Of a stretch of DNA of 43,479 nucleotides, positions 37,534 to 43,425 are shown piece after piece. A program made the translations under genes and the position numbers. The stretch's first letter is position 1. Each line of letters starts with the position of its first letter. Source of the stretch: a virus; IMG/VR virus record IMGVR_UViG_3300030118_005042, positions 1 through 43,479 of that record. One strand, written 5' to 3'. The notes below the pieces were generated by a model. The model was not told the DNA's origin. It was given only the letters and a program-made list of their open reading frames with translations, and did not search any database.

Positions 37534-37973
37534 TACCTATCACTATCTTTTATCATATCATCTATAGCTTTATTATAAACTTTATCTGTATATGATTTGT
37601 TATTAAAAAATTTACTTCTTTCTGATGTTGGCAAGTCTTCTTCTCCTAACAGTATTCTATATATTCTACTAATTACTTGAGAACATTTAAAAGAAGTTTT
37701 AAAAACAGAGTACTTAATCGTAGTTCTATTACGATGTCTCCATGTTTCTATCCAACCTTCACGTTTTAACCTTTCCCATCGGTTTTTATCCCATGAGTAA
37801 GTGTAAGTTCCGTTTATAAAATCATTACGTGTAAATCTCTGTTTGCAATCTAAATATATTAATAATTCTAGATCAGCATCTTTTAAACTATAAGTTTTAC
37901 AAGCCCATTTTCTAACAAGCCTGTAATACTTAAGAATATTCATATCACGTAAATCCTGAGCGGTTAATCTCAT
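37533..37973 (-). CDS. Winged-helix DNA-binding protein
   Basis: A 146-residue basic protein starting MRLTAQDLRDMNILKYYRLV. Helical segments at about 7-45 and 50-75 are followed by WERLKREGWIETWRHRNRTT and IKYSVFKTSFKCSQ, which reads as a recognition helix plus beta wing of a MarR-like fold. The end has IYRILLGEEDLPTSERSKFF. I recognise this as conserved in marine phages at a similar place. It may regulate late transcription or act in packaging as a DNA binder. Its ATG lies 13 bases after the groES stop and its stop overlaps the next start (TAATG). Confidence 0.6.
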   Translation of the reverse strand: MRLTAQDLRDMNILKYYRLVRKWACKTYSLKDADLELLIYLDCKQRFTRNDFINGTYTYSWDKNRWERLKREGWIETWRHRNRTTIKYSVFKTSFKCSQVISRIYRILLGEEDLPTSERSKFFNNKSYTDKVYNKAIDDMIKDSDR

Positions 37974-37985
37974 AGTTACATGTTT

Positions 37986-38246
37986 TTACTCAATTAAAAC
38001 TATATCTCTTACTCTAATGACTTGATAGAACTTGTCTTCGTGAGTTATACCATGTCCAGCGTGTTTATCGTAGTATATGCTATCGTTTTCTTTAACAATA
38101 CCTTCACCTAAGTTACCAACAGATATTATCTTACCTTTTATATACCTATTGTCAGTGTCTAGCTTTTCAGTTAGTTCTAATCCAGCAACTTTAACTTGTT
38201 CTTCTTTAACTTTTTTAATTACTACAAAATCATTTACTGCTTTCAT
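37986..38246 (-). CDS. groES: Phage co-chaperonin GroES
   Basis: An 86-residue protein (about 97 in E. coli) with a GroES beta barrel: MKAVNDFVVIKKVKEEQ, a mobile loop at about 15-32 with GLELT in place of GGIVLT, then IKGKIISVGNLGEGI, NDSIYYDKHAGHGIT and the closing FYQVIRVRDIVLIE. It should cap the GroEL ring and bind its apical domains through the loop. It follows groEL and overlaps its end by 17 bases, which is the reverse of the usual bacterial groES-groEL order. The pair is probably translationally coupled. Confidence 0.9.
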   Translation of the reverse strand: MKAVNDFVVIKKVKEEQVKVAGLELTEKLDTDNRYIKGKIISVGNLGEGIVKENDSIYYDKHAGHGITHEDKFYQVIRVRDIVLIE

Positions 38247-39801
38247 TTACTCTTATATTTGAAATTACACAATCAGCTGACATAATAGTTGAAGCTACAC
38301 TTACAGCGTTTTTAAGCGCAGACTTAGTTACAAGTACTGGATCTACAATACCTGTATATACCATATCAACATCATGACCAGTAACAACATCTATACCGTT
38401 ACCTTCATGTATTGGTGTGTAGTTTTTTATACCAGCATTTTGTAATATAGTTTCATAAGGAGCTTTTATAGCTCTTAATAGTATAGTTTCACCTATATTG
38501 TTAGAAGTTATTTTTTGAGCAGCGTTTAAAAGAGCTACACCACCACCTGGTACAATACCTTCTTTTAAAGCAGCTTTAGTTGCGTATATAGCATCTTCAA
38601 CTCTATCTTTCTTTTCTTTTAGTTCGACTTTACTATCAGCACCCACTTTGATGATTCCAACACTACCAGATAACATAGACAGTCTTTGCTCCAGCTTCTC
38701 TTTAATGAAACCATTTTTTTCGTCAGAAATGAGTTTTGATACGTATTTGATTCTTTCTTGTATATTTTCATTAACATTGTCTGTGGTAGTTACAACAGTA
38801 TATTTATCATCTGTAACACTATATTCAGCTTCACCTAAAACATCTATATCTATAAGATCTAGATCATCACCTAGTTCTTCATCGATTACTTTAGCACCTG
38901 TTAATATAGCTAAATCTTCACACGTATCTTTTTTAGTAGAACCAAAACCAGGTAAAGCTATTATATTAACTTTTATATTACCTTTAACTTTGTTCATTAA
39001 TAACGCAGATTTTACTTGTTGAGCAACTGGTGCTATTATTAATAGTGATCTACCTTTTTTAATAACGTGTTCTAATACTTTTTGTATCTTACGAATGTTA
39101 GGTATTTCACTAGCGCATATTAAAATAAGTGGGTTATCTAGTTCTGATAACTGTTTATCTTTGTTTGTTATAAAATGAGGTGATGTTAAGCCACAATCAA
39201 ACTGTACACCTTCTGTAAGTTCAACGTGAGTATCTCTTGTTTCAGACTCTTCCATTAAAACTACACCGTCTTTACCAACTTTTTCGTAAGCTTCAGAAAT
39301 AATATCACCTAAATACTTATCGTTGTTACAAGATATTGTACTAACATGTTTAAGCATTTTACCAGTTACTGGTATTGCTATTTTTTCTAAGTATTCGTTG
39401 ACTTTTTCAAGGCAAGAGTTTATACCTTCTTTGATTTCTCTTGTAGATGTACCGGTTTTTTGCACTTCTGTAGCGTCTTGTAGTATAGCTTGCGCTAAAA
39501 CTGTAGCTGTAGTAGTACCATCACCAGCTTCTCTAACTGTATTTTGTGCGGCTTCTTTAATAAGAGTAGCTCCGATGTTCTCAACCGGATCAAATAAGAC
39601 TACGCTTCTTGCAACGGTTACACCATCTTTTGTTATAACCGGTTTACCTCGGCCATCTTCATAAATTACACACTTACCCGACGCACCAAGAGTAGATTTA
39701 ACAGCTTGCGAAAGCTTGTTTACGCCAGAAATTATACGATTTTTAGCTTCATCGCCAAAATTAAGGTCTTTGACAATCTCGCTAGGCAGATTATATTCCA
39801 T
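38230..39801 (-). CDS. groEL: Phage chaperonin GroEL
   Basis: A 523-residue full-length group I chaperonin. Nucleotide-site motifs are present: TLGASGKCVIYEDG, KDGVTVA (Asp59), GDGTTTATVL (Asp94) and RVEDAIYATKAALKEGIVPG (Asp403), matching E. coli Asp52, Asp87 and Asp398. The apical domain (about 190-380) has VQFDCGLTSPHFITN and SLLIIAPVA. The C-terminus ends RVNESSK with no Gly-Gly-Met tail. It should assemble rings that fold capsid or giant tail proteins with the adjacent GroES. It is embedded in the minus-strand structural operon with short gaps, so it is a phage gene, not host contamination. Divergent residues (Ala40 for the usual Pro) show long independent evolution. Confidence 0.95.
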   Translation of the reverse strand: MEYNLPSEIVKDLNFGDEAKNRIISGVNKLSQAVKSTLGASGKCVIYEDGRGKPVITKDGVTVARSVVLFDPVENIGATLIKEAAQNTVREAGDGTTTATVLAQAILQDATEVQKTGTSTREIKEGINSCLEKVNEYLEKIAIPVTGKMLKHVSTISCNNDKYLGDIISEAYEKVGKDGVVLMEESETRDTHVELTEGVQFDCGLTSPHFITNKDKQLSELDNPLILICASEIPNIRKIQKVLEHVIKKGRSLLIIAPVAQQVKSALLMNKVKGNIKVNIIALPGFGSTKKDTCEDLAILTGAKVIDEELGDDLDLIDIDVLGEAEYSVTDDKYTVVTTTDNVNENIQERIKYVSKLISDEKNGFIKEKLEQRLSMLSGSVGIIKVGADSKVELKEKKDRVEDAIYATKAALKEGIVPGGGVALLNAAQKITSNNIGETILLRAIKAPYETILQNAGIKNYTPIHEGNGIDVVTGHDVDMVYTGIVDPVLVTKSALKNAVSVASTIMSADCVISNIRVNESSK

Positions 39802-39826
39802 TTTATTTAATTTAATTTAATTTTTA

Positions 39827-40123
39827 CTAACTTTTGAAAGTTTTTACAACTTTCGGGCCTTTTGAAGCGTCTAATTTACGCTTAAAATGCTCGATACTAC
39901 CATCAATAGCGGCTTCTGCACCTTCAATTGTCTCTCTACGAGTGACATCAGCAAAATTTTCTTTGTTTTTCGGGTCAGAAACCTCAGTTTGATAGTACCC
40001 ATTAGGTAATTGAGTAATTCGCCAGTTCTCTTTGTCGGCTAAATGCTCCCATTGCTTAATGGTTTCGTCATTGATTTGTGGATTATTGGTCCACGTACTT
40101 GTTTTATAGTATAAATACGTCAT
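39827..40123 (-). CDS. Unknown small protein upstream of groEL
   Basis: A 98-residue soluble protein (MTYLYYKTSTWTNNPQINDE) with a Trp/Tyr-rich first third, a helix rich in Glu and Ala (TRRETIEGAEAAIDGSIEHF), and a basic end (KLDASKGPKVVKTFKS). No signal peptide, membrane helix or known motif is seen. It precedes groEL by 25 bases. The AATTA repeats before groEL form the A/T-rich leader of that gene. Confidence 0.55.
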   Translation of the reverse strand: MTYLYYKTSTWTNNPQINDETIKQWEHLADKENWRITQLPNGYYQTEVSDPKNKENFADVTRRETIEGAEAAIDGSIEHFKRKLDASKGPKVVKTFKS

Positions 40124-40177
40124 TTTGGTTTATGTATTGGTTAATAATCAGTATTGTTACAGATTATAAATAGTTTT

Positions 40178-40729
40178 TTAAGCGTCTTTTCTTAATATCA
40201 ATTGACCAGTTGTAGAGTCTTGAAAGACTTTACCTCCGTCAGCTATGTGTTTTTTAGTGTTTTCGTTACCTGCAGTTTTAAACTTTTCTGTAACATCAAC
40301 TAGGTTATTATCTTTAGATTTTTCTCCAGTAACCGTTACTTCATCTAACACTTTACTCATAGGAGTTTCAGTTTTCATGAACATACCAGCTGGACCCATA
40401 AGTCCTTTTGCTAAATTACCAGCATCTTTGTTGTTAAAGTTTTTAATTCTACCTAAAAAATTCATAGGCGTATCCATTTTAACATGCTCTGATCTATAAG
40501 GACCGTATTTATCCATTGGAGTATCTACATCAAATCCCATTTTTTCTACAACTTCTTTTGGCATACCACTATCCATTGCTTTTTCAAGTCCTTCTGGTAC
40601 TGGCTTCTGAAACGCAGAGTGTTTAGGTCTACCATCAGTCATAGTGCTATTGTCTAAACCGTAAGCAAGCTTTAGATCTTTATGGTATCTTGAACCTTCT
40701 ATTATTGATTTTCTTGTTTTATATCCCAT
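40178..40729 (-). CDS. Methionine-proline-motif protein, unknown
   Basis: A 183-residue protein (MGYKTRKSIIEGSRYHKDLK), probably partly disordered. It carries several TPM or D-TPM motifs (VDTPMDKYG, MDTPMNFLG, TETPMSKVL) like those in the next protein upstream (KDTPMDMGH). A glycine- and methionine-rich part (LAKGLMGPAGMFMK) and a C-terminal beta-type GKVFQDSTTGQLILRKDA follow. No enzyme motif is seen. It may be a minor virion or scaffold-like protein. It ends 54 bases before the next gene. Confidence 0.55.
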   Translation of the reverse strand: MGYKTRKSIIEGSRYHKDLKLAYGLDNSTMTDGRPKHSAFQKPVPEGLEKAMDSGMPKEVVEKMGFDVDTPMDKYGPYRSEHVKMDTPMNFLGRIKNFNNKDAGNLAKGLMGPAGMFMKTETPMSKVLDEVTVTGEKSKDNNLVDVTEKFKTAGNENTKKHIADGGKVFQDSTTGQLILRKDA

Positions 40730-40735
40730 GACTAT

Positions 40736-41008
40736 TTACTTTTTTTTAAGCTTTTTAATTTGGTCCATTGTTATTTTTTCACTTTTTTTTTCCATACCGT
40801 TTTTTTTCATTGGCTTATCTCCATGAGCCATTTTCATTGGTTTGTCTCCGTGAGCCATTTTCATAGGCTTACCGTACATTTTCATAGGATGACCCATATC
40901 CATTGGAGTATCTTTATATTTTGGTAATGCTGAGTTTTTACCTTTGTCAAGCATGTAAAGACCTGTTTTGTCCTTCATCTTGAAACTAGGCTTTGTTCCG
41001 TAAGGCAT
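40736..41008 (-). CDS. Repetitive Lys/Met-rich protein, first gene of the minus operon
   Basis: A 90-residue protein starting MPYGTKPSFKMKDKTGLYML. It has tandem KPMKMAHGD units and GHPMKMYG, ending in a lysine-rich helix (SEKITMDQIKKLKKK). It is highly basic, has no hydrophobic core and is probably disordered. FKMK near its start recalls the tag in the 36544 and 36963 genes. It is the promoter-proximal gene of the 41-kb minus block, 6 bases before the TPM protein. Nucleic-acid or capsid binding is conceivable but unproven. Confidence 0.6.
   Translation of the reverse strand: MPYGTKPSFKMKDKTGLYMLDKGKNSALPKYKDTPMDMGHPMKMYGKPMKMAHGDKPMKMAHGDKPMKKNGMEKKSEKITMDQIKKLKKK
40812..40865 (-). repeat. 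27-base tandem repeat encoding KPMKMAHGD
   Basis: Two 27-base units (40812-40838 and 40839-40865) differ at a few bases and encode the same nine residues. A third, partial unit (GKPMKM) follows from 40866. The repeat stays in frame. Confidence 0.85.
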
Positions 41009-41079
41009 AATATTATGTTTTTAAATTATTAACTAGTTATCACTTGATATAGTTACATAGTATAATAGTGTTTTAAAAG

Positions 41080-41124
41080 GTGACACTTGCCTACTACTAA
41101 GTATACTTTATAGCCTAATGTCAC
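41080..41124. promoter_or_regulatory. Inverted repeat around a 10-bp palindrome
   Basis: GTGACA at 41080-41085 and TGTCAC at 41119-41124 form 6-bp arms. Between them AAGTATACTT at 41099-41108 is a perfect palindrome. This is the shape of an operator pair upstream of the minus operon start (about 70 bases from its ATG). Confidence 0.4.
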
Positions 41125-41163
41125 TATAAAAAAAGTTATTAGAAATATTGAGCTACGGTGTTG

Positions 41164-41191
41164 CCCCTCCCCTACCCTAGCCCCCCTGCCC
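41164..41191 (-). other. Five-tract G-quadruplex motif
   Basis: On the minus strand the guanine tracts are G3-CA-G6-CTA-G3-TA-G4-A-G4, with loops of one to three bases. This satisfies the usual G3+N1-7 rule in a genome otherwise poor in G runs. It is noncoding in both neighbours. Confidence 0.8.
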
Positions 41192-41268
41192 AGGTAAAAC
41201 GCAAACTTTTACGCTAGCCCCGCTTGTTTCTGTTACAACTATATTATCTATTTATATTAGTATTTATT

Positions 41269-41346
41269 ATGAAAACGAAACAAATACTAAGCATATTCGA
41301 TAATAATAATGTAAATAATAAAAAATATAATGAGAAAATAATTTAG
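41269..41346 (+). CDS. Possible 25-residue leader peptide
   Basis: ATG at 41269 opens MKTKQILSIFDNNNVNNKKY then NEKII and TAG. It is preceded by an A/T-rich stretch like the other starts here, and is Asn/Lys-rich. It is too short to judge by coding signal, and chance is quite possible in such AT-rich DNA. Confidence 0.25.
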   Translation: MKTKQILSIFDNNNVNNKKYNEKII

Positions 41347-41365
41347 AAATATAAAAATAGTTTTT

Positions 41366-41387
41366 GTCGCAACACGCGAGCGCGCGG
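41366..41387. other. CG-rich patch in AT-rich spacer
   Basis: The sequence GTCGCAACACGCGAGCGCGC is almost purely alternating CG in its second half, inside flanks that are nearly all A/T. It could be an operator, origin element or packaging site. No function is recognised. Confidence 0.4.
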
Positions 41388-41498
41388 AATAGCACTGAAC
41401 TACAAAAGTACAATTAAACAAATAATATACTTTTACAAACTAAATACAACACTCAATAGATATTAATAATAAATAATGTATAACTAAAAATAAATAAC

Positions 41499-41726
41499 AT
41501 GTCAAATATACTTAAATCAAAAAGATTTGTAATAAGAAAATCTTTACTCGGAAAAAATACAATAATCGAAGTAGCTTTCAAAAATGGTAAAACTGCAAAG
41601 TACAATCACGATAAAGTGTACGAAGTAATGAAAGATAAACTAGAAAATATGAACTGTTTTCAAAAGTACAAAAGTTACACTGCAACTAATAATGTTCCAG
41701 TAGTAGCAAGAGAAATTTGCGAGTAA
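41499..41726 (+). CDS. Small basic protein, first of the rightward genes
   Basis: A 75-residue protein (MSNILKSKRFVIRKSLLGKN), lysine-rich, with likely beta strands (TIIEVAFKNGKTAKYNHDKV) and a short helix (YEVMKDKLENMNCFQKYKSY). No known motif is seen. It begins after an A/T-rich leader (AAAAATAAATAAC) and its last codons lie in a strong hairpin. As the first plus-strand gene after the divergent region it is likely an early protein. Confidence 0.55.
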   Translation: MSNILKSKRFVIRKSLLGKNTIIEVAFKNGKTAKYNHDKVYEVMKDKLENMNCFQKYKSYTATNNVPVVAREICE

Positions 41727-41732
41727 TTTCTC
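41710..41732 (+). promoter_or_regulatory. 8-bp hairpin across a stop codon
   Basis: GAGAAATT (41710-41717) pairs perfectly with AATTTCTC (41725-41732) around a 7-base loop, with the TAA of the 75-residue gene at the edge. No U-run follows, so it may protect the mRNA 3' end or mark a processing site. Confidence 0.55.
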
Positions 41733-41747
41733 ATTAGTCGATAAATA

Positions 41748-41812
41748 CCTCAGCTGAAGTGCTGATTAGGCTGAGGTGGCTAAAGTCGTAGTTGCACTTT
41801 GTTTAGCGACTT
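41748..41812 (+). ncRNA. Structured noncoding stretch with competing stems
   Basis: CCTCAGC (41748-41754) pairs with GCTGAGG (41770-41776). Next, GCTAAA (41779-41784) can pair with TTTAGC (41802-41807), or AAGTCG (41783-41788) with CGACTT (41807-41812). These two pairings exclude each other, while a third short stem AAAGT/ACTTT is also possible. No open frame covers this part. It leads into the tRNA-like 3' element, so 41733-41878 may be one RNA. No Rfam-like family is recognised. Confidence 0.45.
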
Positions 41813-41830
41813 ATAAAAAATGCGAACAAG

Positions 41831-41878
41831 TATCAGTACGAATGGTTAATAGTGGTTCGATTCCACTCCGTACTACTA
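41831..41878 (+). ncRNA. tRNA-like T-arm and acceptor-like stem
   Basis: AGTGG-TTCGATT-CCACT (41851-41867) is a textbook 5-bp T-arm with the GGTTCGATTCC core, followed by CCGTACT, a discriminator-like A and CTA. AGTACGA at 41835-41841 pairs 6 of 7 with CCGTACT, leaving only nine bases before the T-arm. Alternatively, ATCA/TGGT around GTACGAA would mimic an anticodon arm (T33, anticodon ACG). No D-arm or full acceptor is found, so this is not an ordinary tRNA gene. It could be a tRNA mimic, a decayed tRNA or the tRNA end of an attachment site. Confidence 0.5.
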
Positions 41879-41896
41879 ATAATAAATATATATAAT

Positions 41897-42061
41897 ATGA
41901 GTAAAATAAAAGATAATCACTTAGCAGAAATAATAATAGCACTAATAATTGCTACAACTTTACTAACTTCTTGTGTAGAACAAGCAGAATCAAGTGAAAA
42001 TATGCCAAGTCAAGATGAATATTACTCAAATAATTGTGAAAATTGTGACGAAATAGACTAA
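41897..42061 (+). CDS. Small lipoprotein
   Basis: A 54-residue protein: MSKIKDNHLAEIIIALIIAT, then a lipobox LLTSC with Cys26 as the lipid site, and an acidic Ser/Glu/Asn-rich mature part with two more cysteines (CENCDE, Cys47 and Cys50). I chose ATG 41897, after TATATATAAT, over an ATG at 41852 that lies inside the T-arm-like sequence. A short phage lipoprotein in the early region may act in superinfection exclusion, by blocking the receptor or DNA entry. This is an analogy only. Confidence 0.6.
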   Translation: MSKIKDNHLAEIIIALIIATTLLTSCVEQAESSENMPSQDEYYSNNCENCDEID

Positions 42062-42062
42062 T

Positions 42063-42206
42063 ATGAAGATAAAAATAGTAAAAAGAAAGCATAAAATCAA
42101 GTATACTAAGTCAACTTTAAGTAAAAGAGCGTTTTTATTTGAGCAAGATGAGTGGTATAAAAGATATAATAGTGCAAACAAATTAAACACGAACACTCTA
42201 AGATAA
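42063..42206 (+). CDS. 47-residue basic protein
   Basis: MKIKIVKRKHKIKYTKSTLS then KRAFLFEQDEWYKRY and onward. It is strongly positive, with a short aromatic patch. The ATG sits one base past the lipoprotein stop, and the next gene begins 7 bases after its TAA. No family is recognised. It might bind nucleic acid, judged from charge only. Confidence 0.5.
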   Translation: MKIKIVKRKHKIKYTKSTLSKRAFLFEQDEWYKRYNSANKLNTNTLR

Positions 42207-42213
42207 TATTAAT

Positions 42214-42402
42214 ATGAAATTAAATTATAGCAATAGCAAAAAAACAATAATACTACGTGGTGTAACATACACTCCATACAATATATGCGAGTTACCTAAA
42301 AACTTTGGCTTTCATGACAAAGAACCAGTGATAGCACTACGTAGTAGAGAAGCAATAACTAAATGGTTTAACTATAAAGGATTAACTTATGTCGCAGAAT
42401 AA
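42214..42402 (+). CDS. 62-residue early-region protein, unknown
   Basis: MKLNYSNSKKTIILRGVTYT, then YNICELPKNFGFHDKEPVIA and ALRSREAITKWFNYKGLTYV. It is a small alpha/beta protein without membrane segment or known motif. It overlaps the next gene by 14 bases in another frame, which is usual for these tightly packed genes. Confidence 0.5.
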   Translation: MKLNYSNSKKTIILRGVTYTPYNICELPKNFGFHDKEPVIALRSREAITKWFNYKGLTYVAE

Positions 42403-42652
42403 ACTAAACTTAACAATAACTCAAGATGGTGATACTGGTTGGTACAAAGTAGAAATGCGTGACCACCACTGCAGCTACTGTTGTGTGTACGAGCCAAGTG
42501 TAATAATGGCAATGTACTACGCAGAAAAATGGTTTGCTGAAGCAGATAAGCGTGAAGAAGCTAGTAGAACACATGGTAGAGCTGTACAAGCAATGCAAAA
42601 ACTAGACAAAGAAAAAGGTATACTAACCGGTAACTATGATGGATTAGATTAA
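42389..42652 (+). CDS. 87-residue early-region protein, His/Cys pair-rich
   Basis: MSQNKLNLTITQDGDTGWYK starts a beta-type first half with DHHCSYCCVYEPS (residues 26-38), where two His and three Cys could hold a metal but do not form a known finger. A helix (IMAMYYAEKWFAEADKREEA) and a Lys-rich end follow. The TAA overlaps the next ATG (TAATG). Function unknown. Confidence 0.55.
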   Translation: MSQNKLNLTITQDGDTGWYKVEMRDHHCSYCCVYEPSVIMAMYYAEKWFAEADKREEASRTHGRAVQAMQKLDKEKGILTGNYDGLD

Positions 42653-42711
42653 TGGAAGGTTGGGTAATATTAACTGCCATAGTAATGTGGCTAATAAGAA
42701 TAATTAAATAA
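42652..42711 (+). CDS. 19-residue single-helix membrane peptide
   Basis: MEGWVILTAIVMWLIRIIK is almost entirely one hydrophobic helix with a basic end. It is linked to the gene before by TAATG and lies one base before the next ATG. The spacing suggests a real micro-gene, but such a short frame can arise by chance. Confidence 0.45.
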   Translation: MEGWVILTAIVMWLIRIIK

Positions 42712-42712
42712 T

Positions 42713-43285
42713 ATGAGAAATAATACAAACTGGTGGAAATACCAAGGCGATAGTAGATACGAAAAAGTATACGAGCAGATGCAACTGCTTGGTATTCAAG
42801 ACGTTACTACAGATAAACAATATAAAAACGGTACAATAGTATGGCGGTTACCAATACTATCAGACAGACCAGGTAAGTACATTGAGTACGCTTCGTTCAA
42901 AAGTGGTTACGTACGTAATCAAGGTGTTGACTGTCATAGCAATTGGCAAATCAACAAGCGTAAAATGAGTGAGCCAATGTACTATCCAGAGCACAAGTGG
43001 GTTGATGGTTATCAAGTAAAAACAGGTAAATATTTAAAATATCAAGTGCGTACTTGTGAAAGAATACCAATAGAAATTGATAGATTAGAGTACATGCTAA
43101 AGTACATTGTCAAAAACGAGTACATTAAAAACGCTAACAGAGTACAAAAAGGTAAGTTTGTACCTAAATGGAAACACGAAGATGAGTTAAAATCTCTTGC
43201 AACACGTTGTGACTTGGTAAAGTATGCAGACAGCACGCCAGAAGTATCTGTAGTAGTAAATGGTCATAGATATAATGTAACATGA
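42713..43285 (+). CDS. 190-residue early-region protein, unknown
   Basis: MRNNTNWWKYQGDSRYEKVY starts a basic, Tyr/Lys/Trp-rich protein. The middle has GTIVWRLPILSDRPGKYIEY and SGYVRNQGVDCHSNWQINKR. The end is helical then beta (RLEYMLKYIVKNEYIKNANR, VSVVVNGHRYNVT). No membrane or catalytic motif is recognised. It is the largest plus-strand gene here, and its TGA overlaps the next ATG (ATGA). Confidence 0.6.
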   Translation: MRNNTNWWKYQGDSRYEKVYEQMQLLGIQDVTTDKQYKNGTIVWRLPILSDRPGKYIEYASFKSGYVRNQGVDCHSNWQINKRKMSEPMYYPEHKWVDGYQVKTGKYLKYQVRTCERIPIEIDRLEYMLKYIVKNEYIKNANRVQKGKFVPKWKHEDELKSLATRCDLVKYADSTPEVSVVVNGHRYNVT

Positions 43286-43425
43286 AACTAAACAATAAAC
43301 ACAAACGAGCTGTCAAAAGGCGAGTAGATCTCGAGCAAGGTGTTAGACCACCAGGCAGCTCTGTGTTTGTAAATAAAAAGAAATATAATAGAAAATTTAA
43401 ACATAAGCAAATATGGAAACAATGA
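43282..43425 (+). CDS. 47-residue highly basic protein
   Basis: MKLNNKHKRAVKRRVDLEQG, then VRPPGSSVFVNKKKYNRKF and KHKQIWKQ. More than a third of the residues are Lys or Arg. The start overlaps the previous stop as ATGA. It is likely to bind nucleic acid by charge, but no family is recognised. Confidence 0.55.
   Translation: MKLNNKHKRAVKRRVDLEQGVRPPGSSVFVNKKKYNRKFKHKQIWKQ

Larger units (their letters stand above)
41009..41498. promoter_or_regulatory. Divergent intergenic region between the two transcription blocks
   Basis: This 490-base stretch separates leftward structural genes from rightward small genes and must hold promoters for one or both. It is very AT-rich except for two compact GC patches (41164-41220 and 41366-41387). 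I see palindromes and a G-quadruplex motif but cannot fix a promoter: no clear Bacteroidetes -7 TAnnTTTG with -33 TTG, nor an E. coli-type pair. A phage-specific RNA polymerase promoter or a replication origin would fit. Confidence 0.5.

Noticed and set aside
38230-39801. GroEL as bacterial contamination or chimera
   Set aside because: It is flanked by phage genes on the same strand with overlaps, has the reversed gene order and lacks the GGM tail.
40812-40865. CRISPR-like repeat
   Set aside because: The two units are directly adjacent without spacers and in frame, so this is a coding tandem repeat.
41009-41498. Promoters or operators of known type
   Set aside because: No Bacteroidetes or sigma70-type pair convincing enough to place. 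Any A/T-rich stretch matches loosely.
41785-41878. Ordinary tRNA-Arg(ACG) gene ending at 41878
   Set aside because: The T-arm is good and a 4-bp anticodon-like arm can be drawn, but no D-arm with GG and no 7-base acceptor partner exist at the right distance.
41852-42061. Longer start (ATG 41852) for the lipoprotein
   Set aside because: It would put the start inside the T-arm and place some 40 residues before the lipobox cysteine. ATG 41897 has the usual A/T leader and gives a normal signal.
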